This document shows positions 1 through 8,741 of a DNA stretch of 64,000 nt, piece after piece. Under the pieces are notes generated by a model, which was not told the DNA's origin, made no database searches, and saw only the letters and a program-made list of their open reading frames with translations. The stretch lies in the NCBI RefSeq assembly GCF_025564065.1, contig NZ_JAMGZK010000036.1, forward strand, positions 1 through 64,000, in the 5' to 3' direction. This DNA comes from Silvania hatchlandensis (GTDB taxonomy: Bacteria; Pseudomonadota; Gammaproteobacteria; Enterobacterales; Enterobacteriaceae). Numbering within the stretch: position 1 is the stretch's first letter; every line of letters begins with the position of its first letter. The translations under genes were made by a program, and so were the position numbers.

Positions 1-3
1 ATT

Positions 4-123
4 TGCCTGGCGGCTGTAGCGCGGTGGTCCCACCTGACCCCATGCCGAACTCAGAAGTGAAACGCCGTAGCGCCGATGGTAGTGTGGGGTCTCCCCATGC
101 GAGAGTAGGGAACTGCCAGGCAT
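4..123 (+). rRNA. rrf: 5S ribosomal RNA
   Basis: This is a complete 120-nt 5S rRNA gene. It begins TGCCTGGCGGC and ends ACTGCCAGGCAT, and these termini pair to form helix I. The interior is nearly identical to E. coli 5S as I remember it, with a T in place of A shortly after the 5' end of the helix. It is the distal gene of an rRNA operon whose 16S and 23S genes would lie before the window. The E. coli counterpart at this locus is rrfG of rrnG. Confidence 0.97.
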
Positions 124-132
124 CAAATAAGC

Positions 133-162
133 AAAAAGGCCATCCGAAAGGATGGCCTTTTT
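133..162 (+). terminator. rrn operon terminator
   Basis: A GC-rich hairpin (GGCCATCC, loop GAAA, GGATGGCC) is flanked by A-tract and T-tract. It starts ten bases after the 5S gene, which is the classical arrangement of an rrn operon intrinsic terminator. Confidence 0.93.
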
Positions 163-270
163 GCGTTGTGCTGAGAAAAAACAGGGCGGCACTGCATTTA
201 TCCGGCCTGCACGACAAATCAGGCGATATCTGGCTAAAATAATAAGACCTACCGTGATGTTGAGGTTATT

Positions 271-726
271 TTGCCGAACCCACCCTTCAATTATCAACAG
301 GATTTCGCTAATACTAATTTTCGCACCCATCCCGAGCTCTACCAGGTTGGGCGGGGAGAACAAGGCGTTCTGTCAGTTGAGCCCTATAAAAGCGAAATCT
401 TGCCTCACTGGCGATATAAAAACGCTGAAGTTGCCACAACATCTGCGCAGGAAATCTATGCGCTATTTGAGCAATACCGCCAGCAAAACGATTTTGTGGG
501 AATGGATATGGCACGAAAATTCATTCAGATGGGATACACCCGCGCAAGACGCTATGCCAATCATAAAGGTGGAAAAAAATATGATGAAGAGGGGAATGTC
601 CGTCCATTAGATCACGATCCTGTCAAAGCCGAAGCGGCTGGGATCTTTAAAAAGTGGTGGGATAAAATTCGCGCCGATCGCGATTATCTGCAACGAAAAC
701 AAGCACATCAAAAGCAGTGGGGATGA
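271..726 (+). CDS. DUF4385 family protein
   Basis: This is a 151-residue soluble protein of the DUF4385 family, recognised by conserved blocks such as HPELYQVGRGEQGVL, VEPYKSEILPHWRYK and MGYTRARRYANHKGGKKY. The function of the family is unknown to me. It has no signal peptide or membrane segment and is rich in aromatic and basic residues. The likely start is TTG, preceded by GAGG five bases upstream; no in-frame ATG would keep the conserved N-terminus. It lies between the rrn terminator and yfiM, facing yfiM convergently, in the place where E. coli carries the 2-oxoglutarate permease gene kgtP. It is probably an independent single-gene unit. Confidence 0.85.
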   Translation: MPNPPFNYQQDFANTNFRTHPELYQVGRGEQGVLSVEPYKSEILPHWRYKNAEVATTSAQEIYALFEQYRQQNDFVGMDMARKFIQMGYTRARRYANHKGGKKYDEEGNVRPLDHDPVKAEAAGIFKKWWDKIRADRDYLQRKQAHQKQWG

Positions 727-743
727 GCTCGACCTTATCTGCG

Positions 744-1067
744 TTAATGTTCTGCCAGCTGCCATACAGCGTAGCCGGTAGTTGCACCTGCTACGTCCCA
801 GGCAAAGTCTTTCCAGCTCCACCCGCTTCCGCCTGGGCGACTGTCCCAGAACTCTTTCGTTGCCCCAAGACTGACAGAAAACATCAACCCAATGGCCGCG
901 CTGCGGTCGGGACTATTACCCTGACGCTGTGCATACTCATTACCTGCGGCAGATAACATCGCCGAGGCAATAAAGTGCTGCGCTTTATCCTGGCCCTGCC
1001 AGCGGTCGTTTGCCGTATGGCTGCAGCCGGTCAGAAGCAGAGCGGTAAAGATGAGAGCCAAACGCAT
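744..1067 (-). CDS. yfiM: YfiM family lipoprotein
   Basis: This small predicted lipoprotein has 107 residues from the chosen start. The N-terminus [16 protein letters not shown] is a short type II signal peptide with lipobox LTGC. The rest matches E. coli YfiM, including [21 protein letters not shown] and [15 protein letters not shown]. The ATG four codons further upstream is possible, but the internal start matches the E. coli protein and puts the charged n-region directly at the N-terminus. It lies downstream of pssA on the same strand but behind a terminator, so it is probably mostly expressed separately. Its biochemical role is unknown. Confidence 0.88.
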   Translation of the reverse strand: MRLALIFTALLLTGCSHTANDRWQGQDKAQHFIASAMLSAAGNEYAQRQGNSPDRSAAIGLMFSVSLGATKEFWDSRPGGSGWSWKDFAWDVAGATTGYAVWQLAEH

Positions 1068-1077
1068 GGCGGATTCC

Positions 1078-1104
1078 ATAAAAAAAGCCCCGTCAATGAC
1101 AGGG
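1078..1104 (-). terminator. pssA terminator
   Basis: Read on the minus strand, GCCCTGTC and GACGGGGC pair around a three-base loop (one G-T pair) and are followed by six T residues. It sits just past the pssA stop codon and ends a few bases before yfiM, so it separates the two genes. Confidence 0.8.
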
Positions 1105-1112
1105 CCTGTGGG

Positions 1113-2468
1113 TTACAGAATACGGCTGATTAAGCGGTCGATACGAATGCGGCGTAAACGACGAATCAGCTTACGCACTTTAACCGGATAGTCGGCGATA
1201 CTTTGCAGATCGCGATAGTGACGCACCACGGTGGTGTGAGTGCGGATCAATTCCAGTTCACGATCGCGCTGGACTGCCAGCTCCTGACGTGGATCGTGGA
1301 TCAAAATGGCGTTCTCAAGATCCAGACGCCATGCGCGCGGGTTAAGGTTGTTCCCCGTTAGCAGCATCCATTCATCATCAACCCACATCCCTTTCAGATG
1401 ATAGCTATTGTCATCATCTTTCCAGAGACGCACGACCAGCTGATCGGTATTCACATAATATTGCAGGCGACTCAGGAAACGACGCAGGTTAATCTCGTAC
1501 AGATAAGGCAGTGCGCCGATGATTTTAAACGGCTGATCTTCCGGGATAAAGAAGTCGTTTGCGGTTTTATCACCAACGATAATTTCTACCTTTTTACCGT
1601 CGCGCAGAAGCTGAATAATATTGCGCACCAGCACCGCTGGCAGGTTGAAGTACGGGGTGCAAATCGTCAGCTTATGCTCGGTGCATGGCATCAGATGGAA
1701 GATAGTTTTATTGAGCAGGCTCGATTTACCGAGACCTACCAGTGGGGTTACTGCGAGCTGTTCGTTATCAGCATCACCCTGGAAATGGAATGTGGCATCG
1801 CGCAGCTCCTGACGGAAAACGCGAATGTCATTTTTAATTTCCGGGCTTTTTGGCCGATGGGGATCGTCCAGGCGATTCACGCCGCGACCCTGAATCAGGT
1901 TCTGATCTACCCACTCGAACATGACGTCAGCCATCCGGGCATTGCGCACCAGGTGATAGCGATCGTAGCGGTATTTATCGAGCTGATGCAGATAGACATC
2001 ATTCAGACTGGCGCCGCTGTACAGCACGCTGTCATCAATAATGAAGCCTTTAAAATGAAGGACGCCCAGCGCCTCGCGGGTATTCACCGGCACGCCATAG
2101 ACAGGTACCTCAACGCCCGGGTTCTCCTGGGCCATGCGGCAGTACCAGTCGGCATTGGTGTTGGAGGCTGCGGCGCCAATGCGTCCACGCTGGCCACGGT
2201 GCCAGTCTACCAGAACGCGAACGTCCAGCTCCGGACGCTGGCGTTTGGCGTCGTACAGTGCGCGTAAAATGGCGCTGCCGCCCTCATCCTGTTCAAGATA
2301 GAGGGCGATAATGCAAATACGATGCGTTGCGCTGGCAATTTTTTCCAGAAGCGTCTCCCGAAAATGGGCGGGAGCGTAAAAGAACTCTACATCATCAACT
2401 GACTGAGAAATCTTCGGTAGTTGAGCAAGGTGTTGTTGATGTTTATTACGCTTAAATTTTGACAACAT
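1113..2468 (-). CDS. pssA: CDP-diacylglycerol-serine O-phosphatidyltransferase
   Basis: Phosphatidylserine synthase joins CDP-diacylglycerol and L-serine, the committed step toward phosphatidylethanolamine. The protein has 451 residues from the second of two adjacent ATG codons, the same length as E. coli PssA. It belongs to the phospholipase D superfamily: two HKD-type motifs are visible, HFK around H138/K140 (LGVLHFKGFIIDD) and HLK around H357/K359 (YHLKGMWVDD). There are no membrane segments; the very basic C-terminus (VRKLIRRLRRIRIDRLISRIL in part) fits peripheral binding to acidic lipids and ribosomes as known for this enzyme. It is transcribed alone and closed by a terminator. Confidence 0.97.
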   Translation of the reverse strand: MLSKFKRNKHQQHLAQLPKISQSVDDVEFFYAPAHFRETLLEKIASATHRICIIALYLEQDEGGSAILRALYDAKRQRPELDVRVLVDWHRGQRGRIGAAASNTNADWYCRMAQENPGVEVPVYGVPVNTREALGVLHFKGFIIDDSVLYSGASLNDVYLHQLDKYRYDRYHLVRNARMADVMFEWVDQNLIQGRGVNRLDDPHRPKSPEIKNDIRVFRQELRDATFHFQGDADNEQLAVTPLVGLGKSSLLNKTIFHLMPCTEHKLTICTPYFNLPAVLVRNIIQLLRDGKKVEIIVGDKTANDFFIPEDQPFKIIGALPYLYEINLRRFLSRLQYYVNTDQLVVRLWKDDDNSYHLKGMWVDDEWMLLTGNNLNPRAWRLDLENAILIHDPRQELAVQRDRELELIRTHTTVVRHYRDLQSIADYPVKVRKLIRRLRRIRIDRLISRIL

Positions 2469-2578
2469 CACAGTGCGTTTCTTCTCTGTTCATTGAAGGA
2501 TTATATGTACTATGCAGACGACATAAGCCGGCAATGATACCACCAGTGCCGTTTAAAGTGGTCAACATTTCCAGTACC

Positions 2579-5242
2579 TTACTCTTGTTTACCTGCTGCC
2601 TTTAGCTGCAGCGTTAGGCCGACAATGCCCTCTTCGAGCTGGACATCAACGGTGAAGCCTAATTTCCGCGCCAGGGCGACCATGCCGCGATTGTTGGGCA
2701 TAGTAATGCCATTCAGGCGGATGAGTCCGTGATCGCGCGTGTAACTGATAAGCTTTTCCAGCAGTTTTCTACCCAGCCCCAGACCTTTAAGATCTGAGCG
2801 AACAAGCACGGCAAATTCCGCATCGACATTATCTGGATCGGAAATCGCACGCGTCACGCCAAGGATCTCATCACCTGCATCAGATCGTCTAACGGCAACG
2901 AAAGCCATTTCCCGATCGTAGTCGATCTGCGTCATATTGGCTAAATCTTCGTGGGTAAATTCGTTGATTTCGCTAAAGTAGCGATAGTACAAATCTTCTT
3001 TTGTTACCTGGGCAATAAAGCGCTGAAGCTGCGGTTCATCTTCCGGAAGAATAGGGCGAAACAGCGACGATTCGCCATTTTTCATCTCGACCCACTCTTC
3101 AAGCTGGTGAGGATATGGGCGGATAGCGAGTCGGCTTTCACGATCGCCGGTAAAAGCGGCAACCTCCAGCGTCACATCCAGCGCGGTCAGTTCGCTGCCT
3201 GAGACCAATAAAGGGTGAATATCCAGGCGCTGAATTTCCGGGCTATCGATAATCAGGTTCGAGACCTGCACAAGAAACTGGCTGAGTCCGGCGATGTCCA
3301 GCGGTCGCAGGGCGCTGCGCCCGCGGATCTTCTTGCTTTTAATGGCCTGGATCACCAGATAGCGCGCCAGGTTCATGTTCAGCGGCGGCAGGGCGACGAC
3401 GGCCTGCTCTTCCGGATGCCACTCCACGCCCCCTTCGCCGAGCATGATCAGCGGACCAAAGACCGGATCCTGTTCCACCACCACCCGTAGCTCCTGTGCG
3501 CCCGCGCGGTTGGCCATGCTTTGCACCAGCAGGCCGTGGATCCGCGCCTGGGGCCAGGCCATTTTTACGCGATCGATAATCGCATCTGCAGCCTGTTGAA
3601 CTTCCGCAGCGGTCCGCAGATACAGCATCACCCCCTGAACTTCAGATTTATGGGGGATATCGGGTGAACGCAGTTTTAACGCCACCGGATAACCGATTTG
3701 TTCGGCAATATGGACTGCTTCTGCACTGTCGCTGGCAATCCAGGTCGGCAGAGTGTGCATGCCATAGGCATTCAGAATCGGCTGTACTTCATGGGTATCC
3801 AGGGTACGCACGCCGTCATCAATGGCGCTTTGCAACAGGTTACGCACGTGGCCAGTGTTTGCCGTCAGATTGCCCGGCAGCGCAGGGGTTTCCCTCAGCT
3901 GCTTCTGATTACGCCGGTACTCCACCATATGCATAAAGGCGGTGATCGTCCCTTCCGGGGTTCGATAGGTTGGCAGCCCCGCTTCGCTGAACAGACGGCG
4001 CGCCTCCTGCGAAGAAAACTCCCCGCACCAGTTGGTCAGCAGAGAGACATACTTCCCGCGCGGATGCTGCTTAACTGCTTCAATCAGCGAGCGGGCACTT
4101 TCGCTACCGGGTGCCACGGCGCTCGGAGAGTGGATCACCATCAGAGCGTCAAAATCCTGGCTATCCAGCAGGATATTCAGGGCGCTGAGATAGCGCTCGC
4201 TGCTGGCGTCATCACGGAGATCGAGCGGATTACCAGGCTCGACGCCGGGCGGCAGAGCATCACGCAGGCGCGCAAGCGTCGCGTCGCTGAGGGTGGCGAG
4301 TTTGCCATTGCGCAGCCAGAGCTCGTCCAGCGCCAGCGCCGCGGGTGCGGCACCGTTGCTGATAATCATCAGTCGCTCACCCCGCAGCGGACGCATGTGG
4401 CTGAGGGTTTCTACCGCTGAAAAGAGCTCGTGCGTATCCTGCACACGCAGCAACCCTGCGCGCTGGATGGCGGCATCCCACGCCGGATCCATCCCGGAAT
4501 GGGAATGCAGCAGACGCTGGGCGGCCGGACTACGTCCACTTTTGATGACCAGAATGGGCTTATTGCGTGAAGCGCTGCGCGCGGCCGAGACAAAGCGTCG
4601 CGCGTCGCTGAGATGCTCAAGATACAGCAGGATTGCACTGGTTTTGCTGTCTCTCGCCAGAAAATCCAGCAGTTCATCAACATCAATATCCAGCCCATCA
4701 CCCAGGGCGATGAAATAGGAAAAGCCCATTTCGCGCTGCTGGGCCCAGTCGAGGATCGTATTTGAGACCGCTGCCGACTGGGAGATAAAGGCCAGTTTGC
4801 CTTTGCGAATGGGAACCGGAGAAAAACTGGCATTCAGCCCTTGCCACGGCGCCAGTAGCCCGAGGCTGTTTGGCCCCAGCAAGCGCATCTGGAATCGCGT
4901 GGCGCAGGCCAGCAACGCGGCCTGCTGTTCAGGTGGCGAAGAGAGAATGATGCAGGTTTTACAGCCTTTTTGCCCTAATGCCTCAAGTAACGCCAGGTTG
5001 CGTCTGGCATGAACGCAGAGCACCGCGAGATCGGGGATGAAGGGCAGGCTGTCGACATCGGGCCAGGCGAGAACGCCGAGCACGGCTTTATACGCGGGCG
5101 TCACCGGCATCACCGGGCCATTAAAACCGCCTGCCAGCAGGTTTCGCATCATCAGATAACCGGCGCGATCGGGTTTCATCGACGCGCCAATGACGGCGAT
5201 GGATTTAGGGCGGAGTAACGCTTCTAACCCGCGCTGGCTCAT
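2579..5242 (-). CDS. patZ: protein lysine acetyltransferase (Pat/YfiQ)
   Basis: This 887-residue GCN5-type protein lysine acetyltransferase acts on central metabolic enzymes such as acetyl-CoA synthetase. The N-terminal two thirds are an NDP-forming acyl-CoA synthetase-like module: CoA-binding start RPKSIAVIGAS, then ligase/ATP-grasp parts with GYPVALKLRSPDIPHKSE near residue 520. The last 150 residues or so are the GNAT domain, with an acetyl-CoA loop in SDLKGLGLGRKLLEKL. The start is supported by CAGGAG upstream. It follows tapT on the same strand with a 35-base gap, so the two are likely co-transcribed. The E. coli gene is CRP-activated; I did not identify a CRP site here. Confidence 0.95.
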   Translation of the reverse strand: MSQRGLEALLRPKSIAVIGASMKPDRAGYLMMRNLLAGGFNGPVMPVTPAYKAVLGVLAWPDVDSLPFIPDLAVLCVHARRNLALLEALGQKGCKTCIILSSPPEQQAALLACATRFQMRLLGPNSLGLLAPWQGLNASFSPVPIRKGKLAFISQSAAVSNTILDWAQQREMGFSYFIALGDGLDIDVDELLDFLARDSKTSAILLYLEHLSDARRFVSAARSASRNKPILVIKSGRSPAAQRLLHSHSGMDPAWDAAIQRAGLLRVQDTHELFSAVETLSHMRPLRGERLMIISNGAAPAALALDELWLRNGKLATLSDATLARLRDALPPGVEPGNPLDLRDDASSERYLSALNILLDSQDFDALMVIHSPSAVAPGSESARSLIEAVKQHPRGKYVSLLTNWCGEFSSQEARRLFSEAGLPTYRTPEGTITAFMHMVEYRRNQKQLRETPALPGNLTANTGHVRNLLQSAIDDGVRTLDTHEVQPILNAYGMHTLPTWIASDSAEAVHIAEQIGYPVALKLRSPDIPHKSEVQGVMLYLRTAAEVQQAADAIIDRVKMAWPQARIHGLLVQSMANRAGAQELRVVVEQDPVFGPLIMLGEGGVEWHPEEQAVVALPPLNMNLARYLVIQAIKSKKIRGRSALRPLDIAGLSQFLVQVSNLIIDSPEIQRLDIHPLLVSGSELTALDVTLEVAAFTGDRESRLAIRPYPHQLEEWVEMKNGESSLFRPILPEDEPQLQRFIAQVTKEDLYYRYFSEINEFTHEDLANMTQIDYDREMAFVAVRRSDAGDEILGVTRAISDPDNVDAEFAVLVRSDLKGLGLGRKLLEKLISYTRDHGLIRLNGITMPNNRGMVALARKLGFTVDVQLEEGIVGLTLQLKAAGKQE

Positions 5243-5277
5243 ACAAGTCTCCTGAAAAGGCGAATGACCTGATGATT

Positions 5278-5976
5278 TTAAACGCTTTCCGGCTCCGCTG
5301 CTGTGATGCTTCCCGTACGAATGGGTTTTCCCGCCAGGTAGCGTTCGCGAAAACAGGAGAAGTGATCGCCCAGCGCGTTTGCCGCCTGGATATCACCCGC
5401 CAGATCCAAAAGCGCAATCGCCACTTCAGCGGTGCAATACTGCCCCTCGGCATGGGCTTCACGCAGCCGGTAAGCGGAGACGCGGGAGAGGTCGACAGAG
5501 ATAACCGGCAGTGCATCCAGATAAGGACTCTTGCGGAACATTTTGCGTGCTTCGGTCCAGGTGCCGTCCAGCATAATAAACAGCGGCGGCTTTCCGGAAG
5601 GGGGAGTAGCAAGAACCTGACGAGCTTCACCCGCATAGGATGCCGGGAACACGACCATCGGCTGATAATCAGGGCTGGCGACCAAATCCAGTAACGCCTG
5701 CGGCGGCTCGGTGCGTGACCACTGGAAGGCGGCGGTATCCGGCAAAATATCGGCGATCAGACGGCCGGTATTGCTGGGCTTCATCGGTTCGGTATCAAAC
5801 ATCACCAGACAGAACCGGCTTTGGGCGTGGCTGGGGGCCAGCGTAGCGCACAGGCACTGCTTTAACGGCAGCAGACAGCGCTGGCAGCGTCGAACACGAT
5901 TACCACGGGCAAGAAAAGGGCGGGTCGCACGCGCCAGGCGTTCGGCACGCAATTGCAGTACGGCGTTATCAGTCAT
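5278..5976 (-). CDS. tapT: tRNA-uridine aminocarboxypropyltransferase (DTW domain)
   Basis: This DTW-domain protein matches E. coli YfiP/TapT, which installs acp3U at position 47 of tRNA using S-adenosylmethionine. From the chosen ATG (MTDNAVLQLRAERLARATR) it has 232 residues. Visible features are the N-terminal cysteine cluster CQRCLLPLKQCLC, the DTEPMKPSNTGRLIAD block and the signature DGTWTEARKMFRKS. A start 17 codons upstream is open, but the extension is not family-like. It is the first gene of a probable tapT-patZ unit and lies downstream of trxC on the same strand with a 71-base gap that contains a hairpin. Confidence 0.92.
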   Translation of the reverse strand: MTDNAVLQLRAERLARATRPFLARGNRVRRCQRCLLPLKQCLCATLAPSHAQSRFCLVMFDTEPMKPSNTGRLIADILPDTAAFQWSRTEPPQALLDLVASPDYQPMVVFPASYAGEARQVLATPPSGKPPLFIMLDGTWTEARKMFRKSPYLDALPVISVDLSRVSAYRLREAHAEGQYCTAEVAIALLDLAGDIQAANALGDHFSCFRERYLAGKPIRTGSITAAEPESV

Positions 5977-6020
5977 GGGGGAGGGCGCAGAAAAAACGCT
6001 ATTCTCGCAGAGGCGAGGAC

Positions 6021-6041
6021 GGGGCACAAGTTACGTGCCCC
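6021..6041 (-). terminator. possible trxC hairpin terminator
   Basis: GGGGCAC and GTGCCCC form a perfect seven-pair stem six bases past the trxC stop codon. No T-tract follows on the minus strand, so this may be a processing or stability hairpin rather than a strong intrinsic terminator. Confidence 0.35.
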
Positions 6042-6047
6042 GGAATG

Positions 6048-6467
6048 TCAGATGGATTCGTTAAGCCAGCTATCAAAGGGGGCTTTAGGCACTGCGCCAT
6101 TCAGCATATCGACAACTTCACCCTTTTTGAAAATCATGATGGTCGGAATGCTGCGAATGCGAAAACGGGCGCTAAGCTCAGGTTCAGCTTCAGTGTTGAC
6201 CTTAACGAAACGCACTTTGCCGCTACGCTCTTCGGCGACATCTTCAAAGATCGGCGCAAAATTACGGCACGGACCACACCACGGTGCCCAAAAGTCTACA
6301 ACCACGGGCAGATCGTCCTTGAGGAGTTTATCCAGAGTTGCACCGGTAGCATTAATGACATCACCATCGAACAATTCCTGACCGCAGCGACCGCATTTTG
6401 CTCCATCATCAATTCGATCGTCTGGAATGCGGTTAAGAGCCTGGCAGTTGGCACATACGGTATTCAT
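6048..6467 (-). CDS. trxC: thioredoxin 2
   Basis: Thioredoxin 2 is a cytoplasmic disulfide reductase induced by oxidative stress in E. coli through OxyR. From the ATG before [11 protein letters not shown] it has 139 residues, exactly the E. coli length. The N-terminal zinc ribbon has two CxxC pairs (CANC and CGRC), and the thioredoxin fold carries the active site WCGPC. The cis-Pro region [14 protein letters not shown] is intact. An upstream in-frame ATG would add 19 residues not seen in the family. The gene stands alone behind a 207-base intergenic region shared with yfiF. Confidence 0.96.
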   Translation of the reverse strand: MNTVCANCQALNRIPDDRIDDGAKCGRCGQELFDGDVINATGATLDKLLKDDLPVVVDFWAPWCGPCRNFAPIFEDVAEERSGKVRFVKVNTEAEPELSARFRIRSIPTIMIFKKGEVVDMLNGAVPKAPFDSWLNESI

Positions 6468-6523
6468 AACTAACCTCAGGTAGTGCAGGGGGAGCAAACC
6501 GGCATGGCGCCGATCATGTTTCA

Positions 6524-6538
6524 AATATGTTACATATT
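6524..6538. promoter_or_regulatory. palindrome upstream of trxC
   Basis: AATATGT-T-ACATATT is a perfect 7-1-7 inverted repeat, 57 bases before the trxC start codon in AT-rich sequence. The position suits an operator or promoter element. OxyR is the known regulator of trxC, but the repeat does not match the spaced ATAG-type OxyR pattern well, so the binder is unknown. Confidence 0.4.
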
Positions 6539-6674
6539 ATCAACGACCCTGTTTGAAACGACAATGCGTTTTATTCAATGAGAACAATAGTCACAGGCTT
6601 TTATACGAAGTAATGGCTATGCGCGGGTACATCGGGTAATCTGCGCGCTTCGCGCAGCGCTGGTGGAGAAAAGC

Positions 6675-7775
6675 ATGAACGACGAACTGAAAAACAAAAG
6701 CGGCAAGGTCAAAGTGATGTATGTCCGCAGTGATGATGACTCTGATAAACGCACCGAAAATCCGCGTACCGGAAAAGGTGGCGGGCGTCCAGGGCCATCT
6801 CGTGCAGACGGTGGCCGTCGCCCCGCCCGCGATGAGAGAAATAGCCGCGGTAATGACCGCAAAAGCGACGATCGCAAACGTGACGATCGTAAACGCGATG
6901 ATTTTAAACGTGATGACTTCAGTCGCGATGCGTCACCATGGCGCACTGTTTCTCGCGCCCCAAATGATGAGTCGACGGCACCTGTCGATCATGGCAGCAT
7001 GAGCGGGAAAGCGGTTATCGATCCTGAAGTCATCCGTCGTCAACGTGCGGAAGAAACCCGTGTGTATGGCGAAAATGCCTGTCAGGCCCTGTTCCAGAGC
7101 CGCCCTGATTGCATCGTGCGCGCCTGGTTTATCCAGAGCGTAACGCCGCGTTTCAAAGAGGCGCTGCGCTGGATGGCGGCTAACCGCAAAGCCTACCACG
7201 TTGTGGATGACGCTGAGATCGCCAAAGCGTCTGGTACCGAGCACCATGGCGGTGTTTGCTTCATCATCAAGAAACGTAACGGTACCACCGTTCAGCAGTG
7301 GGTCAGTCAAGCTGATGAAGATGACTGCGTACTGGCGCTGGAAGATGTGGGCAATCCCCACAACCTCGGTGCAATGATGCGTAGCTGTGCGCATTTCGGC
7401 GTGAAAGGTGTCCTGCTGCAGGATGCTGCTCTGCTGGAATCCGGCGCGGCCATCCGTACTGCGGAAGGCGGAGCGGAACACGTTCAGCCAATCACCGGTG
7501 ATAGCGTCCTTGAGGCAATTGAGCAGTTCCGTAAAGCGGGCTACGCCATCGTGACCACCTCCAGCCATAAAGGCACCACGCCGCTGTTTAAAGCGACGCT
7601 GCCGCGTAAAATGGTACTGGTACTGGGTCAGGAGCGTGATGGTCTGTCCGATGCGGCACTGGAGAGCGCCGATCTGAGCGTCTCTATCGATGGGACTGGG
7701 AAAGTAGAAAGCCTCAACGTCTCCGTGGCAACCGGCGTACTGCTGGCAGAGTGGTGGCGTCAGAACAAAGCGTAA
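6675..7775 (+). CDS. yfiF: TrmH/SpoU family RNA 2'-O-methyltransferase YfiF
   Basis: This is a predicted S-adenosylmethionine-dependent RNA 2'-O-methyltransferase of the SpoU (SPOUT) class whose target RNA is not established. It has 366 residues from the ATG before [19 protein letters not shown]. Residues 1-90 are a disordered, charged Gly/Arg/Asp tail. A substrate-binding domain follows ([15 protein letters not shown]), then the SPOUT domain with [37 protein letters not shown] and [18 protein letters not shown], the knotted cofactor-binding motifs. It is about 20 residues longer than E. coli YfiF as I recall it, because of a tandem repeat in the tail. A short hairpin (CTGCGCG/CGCGCAG at 6641-6657) lies just before the ribosome-binding site. 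Confidence 0.93.
   Translation: MNDELKNKSGKVKVMYVRSDDDSDKRTENPRTGKGGGRPGPSRADGGRRPARDERNSRGNDRKSDDRKRDDRKRDDFKRDDFSRDASPWRTVSRAPNDESTAPVDHGSMSGKAVIDPEVIRRQRAEETRVYGENACQALFQSRPDCIVRAWFIQSVTPRFKEALRWMAANRKAYHVVDDAEIAKASGTEHHGGVCFIIKKRNGTTVQQWVSQADEDDCVLALEDVGNPHNLGAMMRSCAHFGVKGVLLQDAALLESGAAIRTAEGGAEHVQPITGDSVLEAIEQFRKAGYAIVTTSSHKGTTPLFKATLPRKMVLVLGQERDGLSDAALESADLSVSIDGTGKVESLNVSVATGVLLAEWWRQNKA
6855..6929 (+). repeat. five tandem 15-bp units inside yfiF
   Basis: Five in-frame 15-bp units encode the pentads [20 protein letters not shown] and DFSRD (codons 61-85 of YfiF). The units diverge mostly by point changes and keep the DxKxD pattern. They lie in the disordered tail. Confidence 0.88.
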
Positions 7776-7802
7776 TCAGGCTTTGTTTGTGTTGTTTTGT
7801 AA

Positions 7803-7830
7803 GCCGGGTCAGGCGAAGCCGCCACCCGGC
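7803..7830. repeat. REP-like palindrome between yfiF and ung
   Basis: GCCGGGT and ACCCGGC pair around a GC-rich centre that contains a second small inverted repeat (GGCgaaGCC). It resembles the REP (repetitive extragenic palindrome) class seen between convergent enterobacterial genes. There is no T-tract on either side. Confidence 0.6.
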
Positions 7831-7846
7831 ACTATTTCCGATAAAT

Positions 7847-8536
7847 CTATTCGCTTTCGGCCGGCAACACCGGCATCCAGTTAATTGGCGTTTCACCCCG
7901 TTTTTCCAGCCATTCATTCGCCAGTGTAAAATGATGACATCCCAGAAAACCGCGATGCGCTGACAGCGGTGAAGGGTGCGGTGCTTTCAGCACATGGTGA
8001 CGCTGGGTATCAATAATCGCCCCTTTCTTCTGCGCATGCGCACCCCACAGCAAGAACACCACACCTTCGCGGTGCTGGTTAATCAGGCTTATCACTTTAT
8101 CCGTAAAAGTTTCCCAGCCGAGGCTGGCATGCGAATGCGCCTGTCCCGCACGAACCGTCAATACGGTGTTCAGCAGCAATACGCCCTGTCGCGCCCAGCT
8201 TTCCAGATAACCATGCGCCGGTCGGCTAAAGCCCGGTATCGACGCCTCGAGCTCTTTATACATGTTCAGCAATGAAGGTGGCGTCGCCACACCCGGACGC
8301 ACGGAAAATGCCAGACCGTGGGCCTGCCCCGGACCGTGATAGGGATCCTGACCGAGGATCACCACTTTTACCTCGCCAAGTTCGGTAAAGCGAAAGGCGT
8401 TAAAAACATCTTTCTGCGGGGGATAAATGGTGATCTCCGCCTGGCGTTCGGCGGCGACGGTATTAAGGGTATTCAAAAAATAGGGCTGCTGTTTTTCATC
8501 GGCCAGTACGTCGTGCCAGGTCAAAGGGGTTGTCAT
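7847..8536 (-). CDS. ung: uracil-DNA glycosylase
   Basis: Ung removes uracil from DNA as the first step of base excision repair. It has 229 residues, the E. coli length. The catalytic water-activating loop [18 protein letters not shown] and the minor-groove intercalation loop [10 protein letters not shown] are both intact. The start is set by [20 protein letters not shown], which aligns with the family N-terminus, behind a CAGGAGAGCGAG ribosome-binding site. It is divergent from grcA across 312 bases and convergent with yfiF, and is probably monocistronic. Confidence 0.97.
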   Translation of the reverse strand: MTTPLTWHDVLADEKQQPYFLNTLNTVAAERQAEITIYPPQKDVFNAFRFTELGEVKVVILGQDPYHGPGQAHGLAFSVRPGVATPPSLLNMYKELEASIPGFSRPAHGYLESWARQGVLLLNTVLTVRAGQAHSHASLGWETFTDKVISLINQHREGVVFLLWGAHAQKKGAIIDTQRHHVLKAPHPSPLSAHRGFLGCHHFTLANEWLEKRGETPINWMPVLPAESE

Positions 8537-8674
8537 CTCGCTCTCCTGCGAATTTTCTCTGCCCCTAGCTTAACTGCATATGGCGACGACGCAAAATCGG
8601 CAGACTAAAAACGCCATCTTGCTGAATAATATTTAAAAATTATTAAAAAAGTTGAAGTTCTGGTGGGGTGAAAA

Positions 8675-8688
8675 TTGATATAAAACAA
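8675..8688 (+). promoter_or_regulatory. upstream FNR site of grcA
   Basis: TTGAT-ATAA-AACAA differs from the FNR consensus TTGAT-N4-ATCAA at one position. Its centre is 53 bases before that of the second FNR site, the same separation as the -93.5 and -40.5 sites known at E. coli yfiD (grcA). Confidence 0.75.
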
Positions 8689-8727
8689 TAATATTCCGTT
8701 ATCACCCTTTTGCTGGTGGGGTTTTTA

Positions 8728-8741
8728 TTGATTTAGGTCAA
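8728..8741 (+). promoter_or_regulatory. proximal FNR site of grcA
   Basis: TTGAT-TTAG-GTCAA has one mismatch to the FNR consensus. If it is centred at -40.5, transcription starts near 8775, which puts TATATA at 8764-8769 in the -10 position. This is a class II activating arrangement for anaerobic induction. Confidence 0.8.

Noticed and set aside
3-242. Short open frame through the 5S gene and its terminator
   Set aside because: It overlaps a structural RNA and an intrinsic terminator, with no ribosome-binding site.
1398-2267. A 289-codon open frame on the plus strand opposite pssA
   Set aside because: It is the antisense of a conserved enzyme gene with intact HKD motifs and has no ribosome-binding site or recognisable domain.
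7803-7830. The palindrome after yfiF as an intrinsic terminator
   Set aside because: No T-tract on either strand, and the inner structure fits a REP-type repeat better.
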